This document shows positions 1-8,774 of a stretch of 64,000 bases of DNA, one piece after another. Origin of the DNA: Ensifer sp. IC4062 (GTDB lineage: Bacteria; Pseudomonadota; Alphaproteobacteria; Rhizobiales; Rhizobiaceae); contig NZ_JADYVD010000033.1 in assembly GCF_020193575.1 (NCBI RefSeq), forward strand, positions 26,417-90,416, in the 5' to 3' direction. Below the pieces are notes generated by a model. That model saw only the letters and a program-made list of their open reading frames with translations, made no database searches and was not told where the DNA came from. Both the position numbers and the translations under genes were made by a program. The first letter of the stretch is position 1. Each line of letters begins with the position of its first letter.

Positions 1-102
1 CCGGAACCCACTCCCCGCCTCCAGGCAATCTTGGGAGAAGCCTCTCGGCACCTGCGTCTTGCTTACTCATGAAAAGCTGCCATCGCTTTCTGAAAGCGCC
101 GG

Positions 103-567
103 TCACCCGCGACCGCGATAGGTCGGCACACCCTGGTCCGGCAGCCAGACGCCCTCCGGCGGCTTGCCCGTCTGCCAGAAAACGTCGATCGGAATGCCGC
201 CGCGCGGATACCAATAGGCGCCGATCCTCAGCCACTTCGGCGAAAGCAGCGACACCAGCCTCTTGGCGATGTCGATGGTGCAATCCTCGTGGAAAGCGCC
301 ATGGTTGCGGAAGGAGTGCAGGAAGAGCTTGAGCGACTTCGACTCCACGAGCCAACCATCCGGCACATAGTCGATGACGATATGTGCGAAGTCCGGCTGT
401 CCCGTCATCGGACAAAGCGAGGTGAACTCCGGTGCCGTGAAGCGGACGACGAAGTCCGTGCCCGCGTGGCCGCTCGGCACCCTTTCAAGCACCGCCTCAT
501 CCGGGCTTTGCGGCAGGTCGACCTTTGCGCCAAGTTGTGAAAGTCCCGATACGTCCGTTTTTGTCAT
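103..567 (-). CDS. queF: NADPH-dependent 7-cyano-7-deazaguanine reductase QueF
   Basis: This cytosolic enzyme reduces preQ0 to preQ1 in queuosine biosynthesis, which modifies the wobble base of some tRNAs. The 154-residue protein has the length of the short, single-domain QueF type. The motif [13 protein letters not shown] holds the catalytic cysteine (about residue 52) that forms the thioimide with substrate, with a following aspartate. The family motif [16 protein letters not shown] and the later HED supply the substrate glutamate and histidine. A strong repeat hairpin lies about 18 bases before the start codon. The gene stands alone, with no other queuosine gene in the window. Confidence 0.95.
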   Translation of the reverse strand: MTKTDVSGLSQLGAKVDLPQSPDEAVLERVPSGHAGTDFVVRFTAPEFTSLCPMTGQPDFAHIVIDYVPDGWLVESKSLKLFLHSFRNHGAFHEDCTIDIAKRLVSLLSPKWLRIGAYWYPRGGIPIDVFWQTGKPPEGVWLPDQGVPTYRGRG

Positions 568-585
568 TTCCTTACTGCTCCACTA

Positions 586-695
586 GATCACGAGGATTTG
601 GGTCGCTACGACACAAATCCTGGCCGTGATCGATTCTAAATAGTAGGAGCGGGATGCGGGCGGAAAACCGCATACACTTTTCCTCATCCCGCTCT
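586..695. repeat. composite intergenic palindromes between queF and the CDF gene
   Basis: Two palindromes stand side by side. The first (586-631) pairs GATCACG and AGGATTTG-type arms around a GTCG/CGAC top. The second (646-695) begins GAGCGGGATGCGGGCGG and ends with the near-inverse TTTTCCTCATCCCGCTC. A shorter relative of the second lies at 46861-46890. Elements of this look are scattered through rhizobial genomes; that they are one dispersed family is inference. The second element reaches into the 3' end of the CDF gene. Confidence 0.6.
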
Positions 696-1595
696 GGTCT
701 TCACGCGCACGCCGTGCGCCTTCTCGCCTTCCGGCTCGACATGAATGGCTATTCTCGCGCCCGGATGAACGACGCGAATCGCGTCCTCGACCCGGTCGCA
801 AATGTCATGGGCGTCGCCGACGGGCATCGCTTCTGGCACGACCATGTGGAAATCCACGAAGATCACCGGACCGGCCTGCCGTGTCTTCAAATCGTGAACG
901 CCGAGAGAACCGCCGGCATTTGCCGCGATTGCCTGCTTGATCGCCTCTTCCTCCTCCGCCGGCACGGCCTTGTCCATCAGCCCATCGACCGAACGCGAGA
1001 TGACCTTCCAGCCCTGCAGCAGGATATTGCCGGCGACGATCACTGCCAGCAGCGGATCGAGGATGGCGTATCCGGTGGCAATGGCAAGAAGAAGGCCGAC
1101 GAGCACGCCTGCCGACGTTGCAACGTCGGAGAGAATGTGGTGTCCGTCGGCGCTCAGCGCCGGCGAGCGATGGCGGGCACCTGCTCGGATCAGCACGTAA
1201 GCCCAGATCGCATTGATGACACTAGCGGCAAAGTTGATCGCTAGACCAAGCACCGGCGCATTCAAGAGCTCAGGTGCCATCATCTCCGGCACGGCTTCCC
1301 ATATGATCAGAAGCGCCGCCACGACAATCAGCACGCCTTCAATGACCGCAGAGAAATATTCGGCCTTGTGGTGCCCGAACGGGTGACCGGCGTCGGCCGG
1401 TTTGGCGGCATAGCCAATCGCTACATAAGCGATCACCGCGGCAACCACGTTCACGATGGATTCCAGCCCGTCGGAAAGCAGCGCGACCGAACCGGTCACC
1501 CACCAGGCGAGCATCTTCAGCCCCATGACACCGACAGAAAGCGGCATCCCCCAAAAAGCCAGCCTCAGGATCGTTCTGTTACCGGACGCGGTCAT
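684..1595 (-). CDS. cation diffusion facilitator (CDF) metal efflux transporter
   Basis: A 303-residue inner-membrane antiporter of the CDF family, which exports divalent metals such as Zn, Fe, Mn or Co against protons. Helical hydrophobic segments alternate with charged loops. The transport-site signatures are present: SDGLES near residue 41, HPFGHHKAEYF near residue 71, and a second HHILSD further on. The C-terminal cytoplasmic domain is seen in the valine-rich stretch with FVDFHM. The start is placed at the second ATG, because GAGGA sits six bases before it and directly abuts the first. The last residues (RAG and stop) are encoded by a dispersed repeat. Metal specificity cannot be read from sequence. 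Confidence 0.88.
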   Translation of the reverse strand: MTASGNRTILRLAFWGMPLSVGVMGLKMLAWWVTGSVALLSDGLESIVNVVAAVIAYVAIGYAAKPADAGHPFGHHKAEYFSAVIEGVLIVVAALLIIWEAVPEMMAPELLNAPVLGLAINFAASVINAIWAYVLIRAGARHRSPALSADGHHILSDVATSAGVLVGLLLAIATGYAILDPLLAVIVAGNILLQGWKVISRSVDGLMDKAVPAEEEEAIKQAIAANAGGSLGVHDLKTRQAGPVIFVDFHMVVPEAMPVGDAHDICDRVEDAIRVVHPGARIAIHVEPEGEKAHGVRVKTRAG

Positions 1596-1650
1596 CTTCA
1601 TTCCTCGTGCAGATGCAAACGAGTTGCAAATGCAAGCCCACTCAAACGCA

Positions 1651-1681
1651 AAACCGCCCGCGCGAATTTTCGCGCAGGCGG
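1651..1681 (-). terminator. rho-independent terminator after trpE(G)
   Basis: On the minus strand a 13-bp stem (arms 1669-1681 and 1654-1666, one G-T pair, tiny loop) is followed by TTTTGCGTTT. It lies about 85 bases past the trpE(G) stop codon and before the CDF gene, so it most likely ends the tryptophan transcript. Confidence 0.75.
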
Positions 1682-1766
1682 GTTCCGAGCACCATATGGG
1701 TCATAATGCACGGCTTGTCAAAGACCATGAGGCGCAGACTTGCGTCGGCGCCAAATTCAAACGCCG

Positions 1767-3956
1767 TCAGGCTGCTTTGGTTTTTGCCCGCTTGGCGAGA
1801 TGCGCGACCACGTTCTCGATCATCCGCATGCCGGCATCGCCGCCGAGCGTCATGATTGATTCCGGATGGAACTGCACTGCCGCTACCGGTTCTTTCATGT
1901 GCTCGATGCCCATGATCGTGCCGTCCTCGCTCTCTGCCGTAATCATGAACTCGCGCGGCAGACTGGAAGGATCGGCAAAGATCGAATGATACCGTCCGAC
2001 CGTCACGTCCTTGCCGAGGCCAGAGAAGACGATGCCGGGTTCCAGCACGCGGATGCGCGACGGCTTACCGTGCATGGGGATCGCCAGTTGCCTGAGGTCG
2101 CCGCCATAGGCCTCGGCGAGCGCCTGAAGGCCGAGGCAGACCCCGAAGATCGGCAGTTCGCGCGCCCTCGCCTTCTTGATCGTTGCCTTGCAGTCGAAAT
2201 CCTTCGGTGTGCCTGGTCCAGGCGAAAGCACGACGAGGTCCGGTTTGACGCGGTCGAAAATCTCTTCAGCAACCGGCGTACGCACGGTGGTGACGGTCGC
2301 GCCCGTTTGCCGGAAGTAGTTTGCCAGCGTGTGGACGAAGCTGTCCTCATGGTCGACCAGCAGAATATTGACACCCGCGCCGACCGGCGCAACGTCGCGC
2401 CCGGCCTTGGCGCTGTTGGCGGATTTGGCGTCGCGGATGGCTGCAATCATGGCGGATGCCTTCAGTTCGGTTTCGGCTTCTTCTTCTTCCGGATTGGAAT
2501 CATAGAGCAGCGTCGCGCCCGCTCTCACCTCGGCGATCCCGTCCTTGATCCGGATGGTGCGCAAGGTCAGGCCGGTGTTCATGTCGCCGTTGAAGCCGAC
2601 CATGCCGATAGCTCCACCATACCACGCGCGCGGGCTCTTTTCGTGGTTCTCGATGAAGCGCATCGCCCAGAGCTTCGGCGCGCCGGTGACGGTCACCGCC
2701 CAGGCGTGGCTCAGGAAGCCATCGAAGGCGTCCATGTCATCGCGAAGCCGCCCCTCGATGTGGTCGACCGTGTGGATAAGCCGCGAATACATCTCGATCT
2801 GGCGACGGCCAATAACCTTCACCGAACCGGGAACGCAGACGCGGCTCTTGTCGTTCCGGTCGACGTCCGAGCACATGGTGAGCTCGGATTCGTCCTTCTT
2901 CGAATTCAGGAGCTTCAGGATTTGCTCGCTGTCGGCGATCGGGTCGTCACCCCGCTTGATCGTGCCGGAAATCGGGCATGTCTCGATGCGGCGCCCGGAG
3001 ACCCGGACGAACATCTCGGGCGAAGCGCCGACGAGATATTCCTGGTTTCCGAGATTGATGAAGAAAGAATAGGGCGATGGATTGATCGCCTTCAGCCGGT
3101 TGGAAATCTCCGAAGGACGGCTCTCGCAGCGTTCGTAGAATTTTTGTCCGGGCACGACCTCGAAGAGGTCGCCGCGACGGAAGCTTTCCTTGGCCCTGAC
3201 CACCAGTTCGGCATATTCGCCCGGGCGGTGATCGCCGTGGGGCGGAATGCTGTCGACCGTGCGGAACGGCTCCGGCGCAATGTCCGCCGCCCTGCCCTCG
3301 GTCGAAAGGTCGCCCTTGGCAAAGTCATAGCGGTCGATCCAAGCCTTCGCCGCATAGTGGTCGACGACCAGGATTTCGTCCGGCAGGAAGAGGACCATAT
3401 CGCGCTGGTCGTCAGGCCGCTGCAATTTGAGGTCGATCGCGTCGAACTGGAAGGCAAGATCGTAGCCGAAGGCACCGTAGAGCCCGAGATTGGAATCGTC
3501 GGCCGAATGGAAGAGGTTCGTCACGGCGCGGAGAACCGTGAAGACCGTCGGCATCTTCGAGCGCTCTTCCTCGGTAAACACGCGATCCGGCTGGTTGATG
3601 GTGAGATCGAGGCGACGCGCCGTCGACGCACCGATGGTGATGTCTGAGACGGATTTGAGATGCTCGCCGATAAGCGCCAGCAACACCTCGCCGCGCCCGT
3701 TATAGGCTTCGATCCAGAGCGAGCGACCGAAGGAGGAAATGGCGAGCGGAGGGTCGACGACGGCAGTGTCCCAGCGCGTGTAGCGGCCGGGATATTCATA
3801 ATTGGAGGAGAAGACCGCGCCGCGCCGCTCGTCGAGCTTGTCGACACAGGCCGAGATCGCGTCCGTGTAGGAAGCATCGCGCCGCCTGCGCGTGACGACG
3901 ATGCCGCCTTCCGTGGTGTAGCTCTCCGCGCCGTCTTCCAGAATTACCGTTGCCAT
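1767..3956 (-). CDS. trpE: anthranilate synthase, fused component I and glutamine amidotransferase, TrpE(G)
   Basis: Converts chorismate and glutamine to anthranilate, the first step of tryptophan synthesis. The 729 residues join a TrpE domain (about 1-510, chorismate-binding motifs [25 protein letters not shown] and [15 protein letters not shown]) to a class I glutamine amidotransferase (about 528-729, LSPGPGTP, nucleophile Cys607 in GVCLGLQAL, and QFHPES near the end). Such fusions are typical of rhizobia. The start at MATVILEDG is chosen because a longer frame would begin inside the attenuator. Expression is controlled by the trpL leader upstream; in S. meliloti the enzyme is also reported to be feedback-inhibited by tryptophan. 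Confidence 0.96.
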   Translation of the reverse strand: MATVILEDGAESYTTEGGIVVTRRRRDASYTDAISACVDKLDERRGAVFSSNYEYPGRYTRWDTAVVDPPLAISSFGRSLWIEAYNGRGEVLLALIGEHLKSVSDITIGASTARRLDLTINQPDRVFTEEERSKMPTVFTVLRAVTNLFHSADDSNLGLYGAFGYDLAFQFDAIDLKLQRPDDQRDMVLFLPDEILVVDHYAAKAWIDRYDFAKGDLSTEGRAADIAPEPFRTVDSIPPHGDHRPGEYAELVVRAKESFRRGDLFEVVPGQKFYERCESRPSEISNRLKAINPSPYSFFINLGNQEYLVGASPEMFVRVSGRRIETCPISGTIKRGDDPIADSEQILKLLNSKKDESELTMCSDVDRNDKSRVCVPGSVKVIGRRQIEMYSRLIHTVDHIEGRLRDDMDAFDGFLSHAWAVTVTGAPKLWAMRFIENHEKSPRAWYGGAIGMVGFNGDMNTGLTLRTIRIKDGIAEVRAGATLLYDSNPEEEEAETELKASAMIAAIRDAKSANSAKAGRDVAPVGAGVNILLVDHEDSFVHTLANYFRQTGATVTTVRTPVAEEIFDRVKPDLVVLSPGPGTPKDFDCKATIKKARARELPIFGVCLGLQALAEAYGGDLRQLAIPMHGKPSRIRVLEPGIVFSGLGKDVTVGRYHSIFADPSSLPREFMITAESEDGTIMGIEHMKEPVAAVQFHPESIMTLGGDAGMRMIENVVAHLAKRAKTKAA

Positions 3957-4003
3957 TCGCCTCGCTCCGTAAAAGCCCGGTCTTTCCACGCGGCCTGAAT
4001 ACG

Positions 4004-4035
4004 AAAAAGCCGCCTCGAAAATCTCCGGGCGGCTT
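4004..4035 (-). terminator. trp attenuator (terminator hairpin of the trpL leader)
   Basis: On the minus strand AAGCCGCC (4028-4035) pairs with GGCGGCTT (4007-4014) and is followed by a run of T. The GGCGGCC just past the trpL stop (4064-4070) can instead pair with the first arm, giving a mutually exclusive antiterminator. This is the classic ribosome-stalling attenuator layout. Confidence 0.88.
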
Positions 4036-4070
4036 CATGTCTCAATCACGCATGACTGGTCAAGGCCGCC

Positions 4071-4115
4071 TCAGCGAGCCCACCACCAGATCGAAATGTT
4101 GCGTGCGTTCATCAT
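4071..4115 (-). CDS. trpL: trp leader peptide TrpL, three consecutive Trp codons
   Basis: A 14-residue leader peptide, MMNARNISIWWWAR, with three tandem TGG codons next to the attenuator. When charged tRNA-Trp is scarce, a ribosome stalled on these codons should favour the antiterminator and allow trpE(G) transcription. Two ATG codons stand in tandem (4113-4115 and 4110-4112), with no ribosome-binding site before them. The nearest promoter would start transcription at or almost at the ATG, so the mRNA is probably leaderless, as reported for S. meliloti trpL. In that species the peptide and the released leader RNA also have trans-acting roles; whether this holds here is inference. Confidence 0.9.
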   Translation of the reverse strand: MMNARNISIWWWAR

Positions 4116-4123
4116 GGGCGAAA

Positions 4124-4152
4124 GTGTTAGCGCGGCTTGCGGATACACGCAA
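4124..4152 (-). promoter_or_regulatory. predicted trpL-trpE(G) promoter
   Basis: TTGCGT (4147-4152), a 17-base spacer and TAACAC (4124-4129) on the minus strand. The expected transcription start, 7-9 bases past the -10, falls on or next to the first trpL ATG at 4115. Confidence 0.65.
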
Positions 4153-4188
4153 GCGGGAAAACACGCGGCGGAATATCGCCTCCAAACG

Positions 4189-4214
4189 AAAAAAGGCGGC
4201 CCTTTCGGACCGCC
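4189..4214 (-). terminator. rho-independent terminator after shmR
   Basis: On the minus strand GGCGGTCC, a GAAA tetraloop and GGGCCGCC form an eight-pair stem followed by six T. It lies 25 bases after the heme receptor stop codon and insulates the trp promoter from readthrough. Confidence 0.85.
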
Positions 4215-4238
4215 CCGACTGGAGACCGCTGATGATAA

Positions 4239-6341
4239 TCAGAATCTGGCCTTTGCGGTGACGAGGAACGTGCGACCACGACCGGTATCGACCGCATTGC
4301 CCGCGATCGTGCTCGATGCCGGCGTGTAGGTCTTGTCGAAGAGGTTCGTTACGCTTCCCGTCAGTTCGAAGCCGTTTTCGAACTTGTAGTTCGCAAACAG
4401 ATCGACCAGCCCGTAGCCCGCAACGAAAGGCGACCCCGACGGGGCGTTCACCTCGCCGATGAAGGCGTTGGAGACGGCGTAGAAGCGGGAGCCCACCGTC
4501 AGCCGCTGCTCGTCCAGGAAGCGCGCTCCGATCGTCGCGCTGAAGATGTCATCCGGTAGGAAGCTCTGCACGCCGAAACCGTTGATCTGAGACGGCAACT
4601 CGCTGTCGGTATGGGTATAGGCGAGATTGCCGAAAACATAGCCGGCATCATAGGCGGCTTGCAGCTCAAAGCCCTGAACCGTGGATACCCCGGGATTGTT
4701 GACGAAGAAAACCTGCATGCCGCCGCCGCCCAGCGCCGCAGTGATATAGTTCTCTACCCTCTGGTGAAAATAGTTCGCCTTCAGGCGGAAGCTGTCTCCC
4801 GCAGCGATGACATCATCCAGTCTAATGTTGGCGCCTATTTCCCAGCCCTTGGATATTTCCGGCTGGAGGAACGGGTTGGGGAAGAACATTTGGAATCCAC
4901 CAGGGTGCGAGCCGCCGGCGAAAGTTTCGTTCACCGTCGGCGCCCGCGAAGTTTCCGCATAGGTCACGTAGGGCTGCAGCCAGTCCGTTGGGTTAAGCGC
5001 AACTGTCACGCTGGGATTGAGGCGTCCATCCGACTCGTCGACGCTGTATGGTCCGGCCGGCATCCCGAGTGGATTGAGAGCGGAAACAACGCCATCCCCC
5101 TCGATTGTGTAGCGGTCGTAGCGCAATCCCGCCGTCAACTCAGCCATGCCGTAAGTGAACGTGTTCGTGCTGAAGATTCCGGTTGTCGAGTTCTTGCCGT
5201 CACCGTTTACGCCCCCCGAAGGCTGCGCCGTGCTGTTGATGACGTCGTAGTCGTCCTGGAAATATTCCACACCGTAGTTGGCTCGTACGGCTACCTCGCC
5301 AAGATCGAACAGCGACGTGTTCGAGATGTCGAAGCCGGTGCCGGTGTCAGTGATTTCTCGCCCCTTCGCCGCGCCGCCGCCGGTGATGTTACCGTCATAT
5401 TGCATCTTTAGGCGGTTGTAGTAGGCGTTGGCGCGGAAATCGATGAGCTCATTGTCCGGCGTGTAGGCGTAATTCGCGCTGAGCGTCTGATTCTTCACGT
5501 TCTGGAAATAGGAGTTCGCGAAGAAATCGTTGTCGTAGGACATCGCGCTGAACTTGAACGAATGGTCCTTGTCCGGCGTGATTTCAGCCTTCAGAAGGCC
5601 CGAGAGCAGATCTTCGTCGGTAAACGGGACCTCGATGCCGTCGCCGTTATCGTAATTGCCGGGATCGCTCTTGCTGATACCACCGAGGACGGAGAAGACG
5701 TCGTTGAAACGATAGGCGCCCAGCAGGGATTCCGACCAGCCACTGCCGTTCGTTCCGTAGGTGACCGCAGCATGGCCGCCATAGTTCTTGCCGTCCTGAA
5801 TCAGGTCCTCGATGTCATAGGTCCGGAAGTTTACCGAACCGGCCAGCGCGCCGCCGCCGACACCCGTAACCGCACCACGCGTGACGTCGATCCCGGCAAG
5901 AAAGGCAGGATCGACATAGGCGAAGCCTTGAGCCTCGTGACCGGTAAACCGGAAGTTCTGTCGCACGCCGTCGATCATCATGTTGACACGGCCGGATCCC
6001 TCAAAGCCACGGATATTGACTGCGACACCGGGATTCTGCGGGTTGTTGGCCGTTGACGTTCCGGGAACGCTCCGGAGCAGATCGTCAGTCTCCTGCCCTG
6101 CCTGCAATTGAATCTCGTCCGTGGTCACCGTGCTCGAAGGGCCAGGCTTGGCATAGGGATCGGCGTCACGCCCGCCCTTTACCACGATGGTCGAGAGGTA
6201 GGTTTCGCCCTTCGCGGCGTCGGCTTTCCCGGTGTCTGTCTGCGCGGCCGTAGCATCCTGGGCGAATGTGTTGGGGGCCGCTGATAGTGCGAGTGTCGCC
6301 GTGCATGCGAGAAGAGCCAGGCGATGATGCCGGTTAAGCAT
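4239..6341 (-). CDS. shmR: TonB-dependent outer-membrane heme receptor, ShmR type
   Basis: A 700-residue outer-membrane receptor that should bind heme or hemoproteins and pass heme to the periplasm with energy from TonB. It has a signal peptide (about residues 1-27, cleavage after FA), a TonB-box-like STIVV near residue 50, a plug domain (LLRSVPGTSTANNPQNPGV, then IRGFEGSGRV) and a long beta-barrel ending in the aromatic KARF. The segment with SRAPTVNETF followed by NPFLQPE resembles the FRAP/NPNL signature of heme receptors. Its position next to trpE(G) agrees with S. meliloti shmR as I remember it. An iron-type operator overlaps its promoter. A siderophore substrate is the main alternative. 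Confidence 0.85.
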   Translation of the reverse strand: MLNRHHRLALLACTATLALSAAPNTFAQDATAAQTDTGKADAAKGETYLSTIVVKGGRDADPYAKPGPSSTVTTDEIQLQAGQETDDLLRSVPGTSTANNPQNPGVAVNIRGFEGSGRVNMMIDGVRQNFRFTGHEAQGFAYVDPAFLAGIDVTRGAVTGVGGGALAGSVNFRTYDIEDLIQDGKNYGGHAAVTYGTNGSGWSESLLGAYRFNDVFSVLGGISKSDPGNYDNGDGIEVPFTDEDLLSGLLKAEITPDKDHSFKFSAMSYDNDFFANSYFQNVKNQTLSANYAYTPDNELIDFRANAYYNRLKMQYDGNITGGGAAKGREITDTGTGFDISNTSLFDLGEVAVRANYGVEYFQDDYDVINSTAQPSGGVNGDGKNSTTGIFSTNTFTYGMAELTAGLRYDRYTIEGDGVVSALNPLGMPAGPYSVDESDGRLNPSVTVALNPTDWLQPYVTYAETSRAPTVNETFAGGSHPGGFQMFFPNPFLQPEISKGWEIGANIRLDDVIAAGDSFRLKANYFHQRVENYITAALGGGGMQVFFVNNPGVSTVQGFELQAAYDAGYVFGNLAYTHTDSELPSQINGFGVQSFLPDDIFSATIGARFLDEQRLTVGSRFYAVSNAFIGEVNAPSGSPFVAGYGLVDLFANYKFENGFELTGSVTNLFDKTYTPASSTIAGNAVDTGRGRTFLVTAKARF

Positions 6342-6454
6342 AGACCAGTCCTTTGAGATGTTGGCCGGGCTTGCTGTTGAGCGGCAAACTCAAGGGGCTG
6401 GCTGGGCGAGGGTTTGGATGCGTGCGACGTGTCAGCGCGTCGCCTCATTTACGC

Positions 6455-6483
6455 CACATAAAAAACATGAGTAAAATTGTCAA
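6455..6483 (-). promoter_or_regulatory. predicted shmR promoter
   Basis: On the minus strand TTGACA (6478-6483), a 17-base spacer and TATGTG (6455-6460). The -35 matches consensus exactly and the -35 region is covered by the iron-type operator. Confidence 0.65.
6468..6482. promoter_or_regulatory. RirA-type iron-responsive operator (TGA-N9-TCA)
   Basis: TGAGTAAAATTGTCA reads TGA-N9-TCA on either strand, the form described for the RirA iron-responsive operator of rhizobia. It overlaps the shmR -35 element, where a bound repressor would block transcription in iron-replete cells. The assignment is by motif and location only. Confidence 0.6.
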
Positions 6484-6615
6484 TATAAATCTAGGGGTGC
6501 CGACCAGCCCCAATTCACTCTCGCAGCCGGCGACGTCCTCAGTTTCAGCACATTTTGAAACAGGATTTGCTCTCATGCGTTTTGGTTTCGGCCGCAACGG
6601 ATGGGAAGGACCTGC

Positions 6616-7449
6616 ATGCGCCACTCCTCCGGAATGATCCTGTTGTCCGTCTTGATGCTTTCGAGCGCAAGCCTTCCCACGAAGGGCCCGGTGCCGGTCC
6701 CGAAACCAGCCGTCCCCGGCGAGCAAGCAACGCCAACCCCGGAGCCGAAGCCTGGCGTGCCGCCCAAGGGCGCCGAGACCAATGGCAAGACAGGCGCTCA
6801 GCCGGACACAGGAGAGCAAGAGAGTGCCCCCGGGGACGCGACCAAGGACGACAGCATTGAGGAAGTGTTCCCGCCGGTGAAGGAGGAGCCTGCCGAAGAG
6901 CACGCAACCTGCCTTGCCGACCTCAAGGCGCTCGGCGGCACATTCACTGACACCAAGCGCATCGACGATGGCAAGGGCTGCGGCATCGACAAACCGATTC
7001 GCGTAACGGCGATCTTGCCGGGCGTGGCCCTGAAGCCGGAGGGGACGATGCGCTGCCCGACGGCACTGGCGCTTGCCCGTTGGACCAAGGAATCGGCGAT
7101 CCCCGCGGCCGCAGCCGCGTTCGGGCCGGAGACGCGGATCACGGCGCTGAACCAGGCCTCGACCTATGTCTGCCGCCTGCGCAACAACGCAACGTCCGGC
7201 AAGACTTCGGAACATGCCCACGGCAACGCTGTCGACATCGCCTCGTTCACGTTGGGCGACGGCAGAACCATCGCCATTCAGCCGCGCGACGAGGATGGCA
7301 CGCTGGACGGCGCGTTTCAGCGCGCGGTCACGGCGTCGGGCTGCCTCTATTTCACAACAGTCCTCGATCCGGGCAGCGACGCCGCCCATGAAACGCACCT
7401 ACATCTCGACGTAATTGAGCGCAAGAACGGCTATCGCTACTGTCGATAA
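6616..7449 (+). CDS. secreted extensin-like C-terminal domain protein
   Basis: About 277 residues. An N-terminal hydrophobic segment (MILLSVLMLSSASL) suggests a signal peptide or lipoprotein-like anchor. It is followed by a low-complexity linker rich in Pro, Lys, Gly and Glu (about 20-90), then a globular domain with six or more cysteines (ATCLADL, GCGID, RCPTALAL, YVCRLR, GCLYF). Conserved histidines occur in SEHAHGNAVDIASF and ETHLHLDV. This matches the extensin-like C-terminal family, whose His-Asp pattern recalls metal-dependent D-Ala-D-Ala peptidases; a role in the cell wall is inference. The start at 6616 is preferred over 6601 because GGAAGGA lies five bases before it. Confidence 0.75.
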   Translation: MRHSSGMILLSVLMLSSASLPTKGPVPVPKPAVPGEQATPTPEPKPGVPPKGAETNGKTGAQPDTGEQESAPGDATKDDSIEEVFPPVKEEPAEEHATCLADLKALGGTFTDTKRIDDGKGCGIDKPIRVTAILPGVALKPEGTMRCPTALALARWTKESAIPAAAAAFGPETRITALNQASTYVCRLRNNATSGKTSEHAHGNAVDIASFTLGDGRTIAIQPRDEDGTLDGAFQRAVTASGCLYFTTVLDPGSDAAHETHLHLDVIERKNGYRYCR

Positions 7450-7456
7450 GCGGCCG

Positions 7457-7930
7457 TTACGTGCTGTCTGTGCACGTTGTCGCCTTTTCGTATCCAAGTG
7501 CGACGAACTCGCCGGAAAGGGAACCCGCCACCTCGCCCTCCGCAAGCAAATCGGCGCTCACCACAAGGCGCGCCCTGCCCCGCCGCTTCAGGAGGCGCGT
7601 GAAAGCGGGCCATTGATCGGCGTCCTCAAGACTTGAACGCGCCGAAAAGGAACCGGCGATCGGCTGCAGGTAATCCATGCGGTTGCTTTGGATCACCAAG
7701 CGCGTGGTGACGCCGCTAACACGGAGCCGGAGATGGAGGAGCGACCACGCGGCAAGGATCGACAGTGCGGATGCACTGCCACCGAATACCGTTTCGCGGT
7801 GATTGATATTCGGTGCAAGCGGCGCGCGAAGGAGTACATTCTCCCAGCCAGCCTTGACCACTTCGACCTGCATGGCCGCCGACAGCGGAATATGCGTGTG
7901 AAGGTAAGCCTGCAGTTCCAATGGCGTCAT
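7457..7930 (-). CDS. YiiD C-terminal-type thioesterase domain protein
   Basis: A 157-residue protein with a single hotdog-fold thioesterase domain of the type found at the C terminus of E. coli YiiD. The pattern LRAPLAPNINHRETVFGGSA (a loop-helix with conserved Asn, His and Gly) and the following hydrophobic helix are characteristic. The likely role is hydrolysis of an acyl thioester; the substrate is unknown. It converges with the extensin-like gene, seven bases apart, without a clear terminator between them. Confidence 0.7.
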   Translation of the reverse strand: MTPLELQAYLHTHIPLSAAMQVEVVKAGWENVLLRAPLAPNINHRETVFGGSASALSILAAWSLLHLRLRVSGVTTRLVIQSNRMDYLQPIAGSFSARSSLEDADQWPAFTRLLKRRGRARLVVSADLLAEGEVAGSLSGEFVALGYEKATTCTDST

Positions 7931-8186
7931 GATTCCTCCACGGGCGGCGCTTTCCCAGAGCCTTACGCCATTGCGAATGGAAAGCTATTGCACACTTTCC
8001 TGAACTAGATCTTTCAGCGCGACCAAGGAGCAGTAGCGCCGCGCACCGCAAATCGAGTGGAACGCGTACAGACGCTGACGATCACAGCGACGCGTTTGAA
8101 ATCGTCGCTGGTGAGCACGATCTATGGCGCAAGCGGCAGAACTGCCGCATCATCCGCCCGCTATCGACCAGACCGAGGAACAATCG

Positions 8187-8696
8187 ATGCCGCTAACCAT
8201 GTACAAGCTTTCCGTACCCGCTTTCATCCGCGGCTTTTCCGCCATCAGTGGCTTGCTCGATAAGGCCGAAGCCTTCGCTTCGGAGAAGGACGTGCCGCTC
8301 GCTGATTTTTTCGAGGCTCGACTCGCCCCGGATATGCTGCCGCTCTCCGGACAGGTCCAGCGGGCGAGCGACACCAGCAAGAACGCCATCGGACGGCTGA
8401 CGACAATCGAAACGCCGCGTTTCCCGGACGAGGAGCGGAGCTTCGCAGAACTGCGCGAACGCATCACCAAGACAGTCGCATTCCTCGAAACGGTCCAACC
8501 CACCGATCTTGAAGGCAGCGAAAACCGCGAAGTGACGCTCAGCTTCCCCAACCTCAAAGTCACCTTCAGCGGCGAGGACTATCTCTTGAAGTTCGTGCTG
8601 CCGAACTTCTACTTCCACGTAACCACCGCGTATGACATCCTCCGCCACAAGGGCGTCCCGATCGGCAAGGCCGACTATATCCGCGGCCTCGATTGA
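8187..8696 (+). CDS. DUF1993 family protein
   Basis: A 169-residue soluble protein beginning MPLTMYKLSVPAFIRGF, with GAGGAA six bases before the ATG. Helix-forming segments with PDMLPLSGQVQRASD and the C-terminal FYFHVTTAYDILRHKGVPIGKADY match the DUF1993 family, which resembles the DinB-like four-helix bundle proteins that often bind metals. The conserved histidines near the C terminus fit this idea. The function is unknown. It stands alone between two minus-strand genes. Confidence 0.75.
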   Translation: MPLTMYKLSVPAFIRGFSAISGLLDKAEAFASEKDVPLADFFEARLAPDMLPLSGQVQRASDTSKNAIGRLTTIETPRFPDEERSFAELRERITKTVAFLETVQPTDLEGSENREVTLSFPNLKVTFSGEDYLLKFVLPNFYFHVTTAYDILRHKGVPIGKADYIRGLD

Positions 8697-8774
8697 GCGC
8701 AGCGGAGCCGGGAGTCGATACCCCCTTCTGCCTGGCAGAGCGGGTGCGCGCCCGCCCTCGCCGTGATCCAAGGC

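Noticed and set aside
1866..3647. 593-codon plus-strand frame
   Set aside because: It lies antisense to trpE(G) and its residues have no family pattern; long antisense frames are usual in GC-rich genes.
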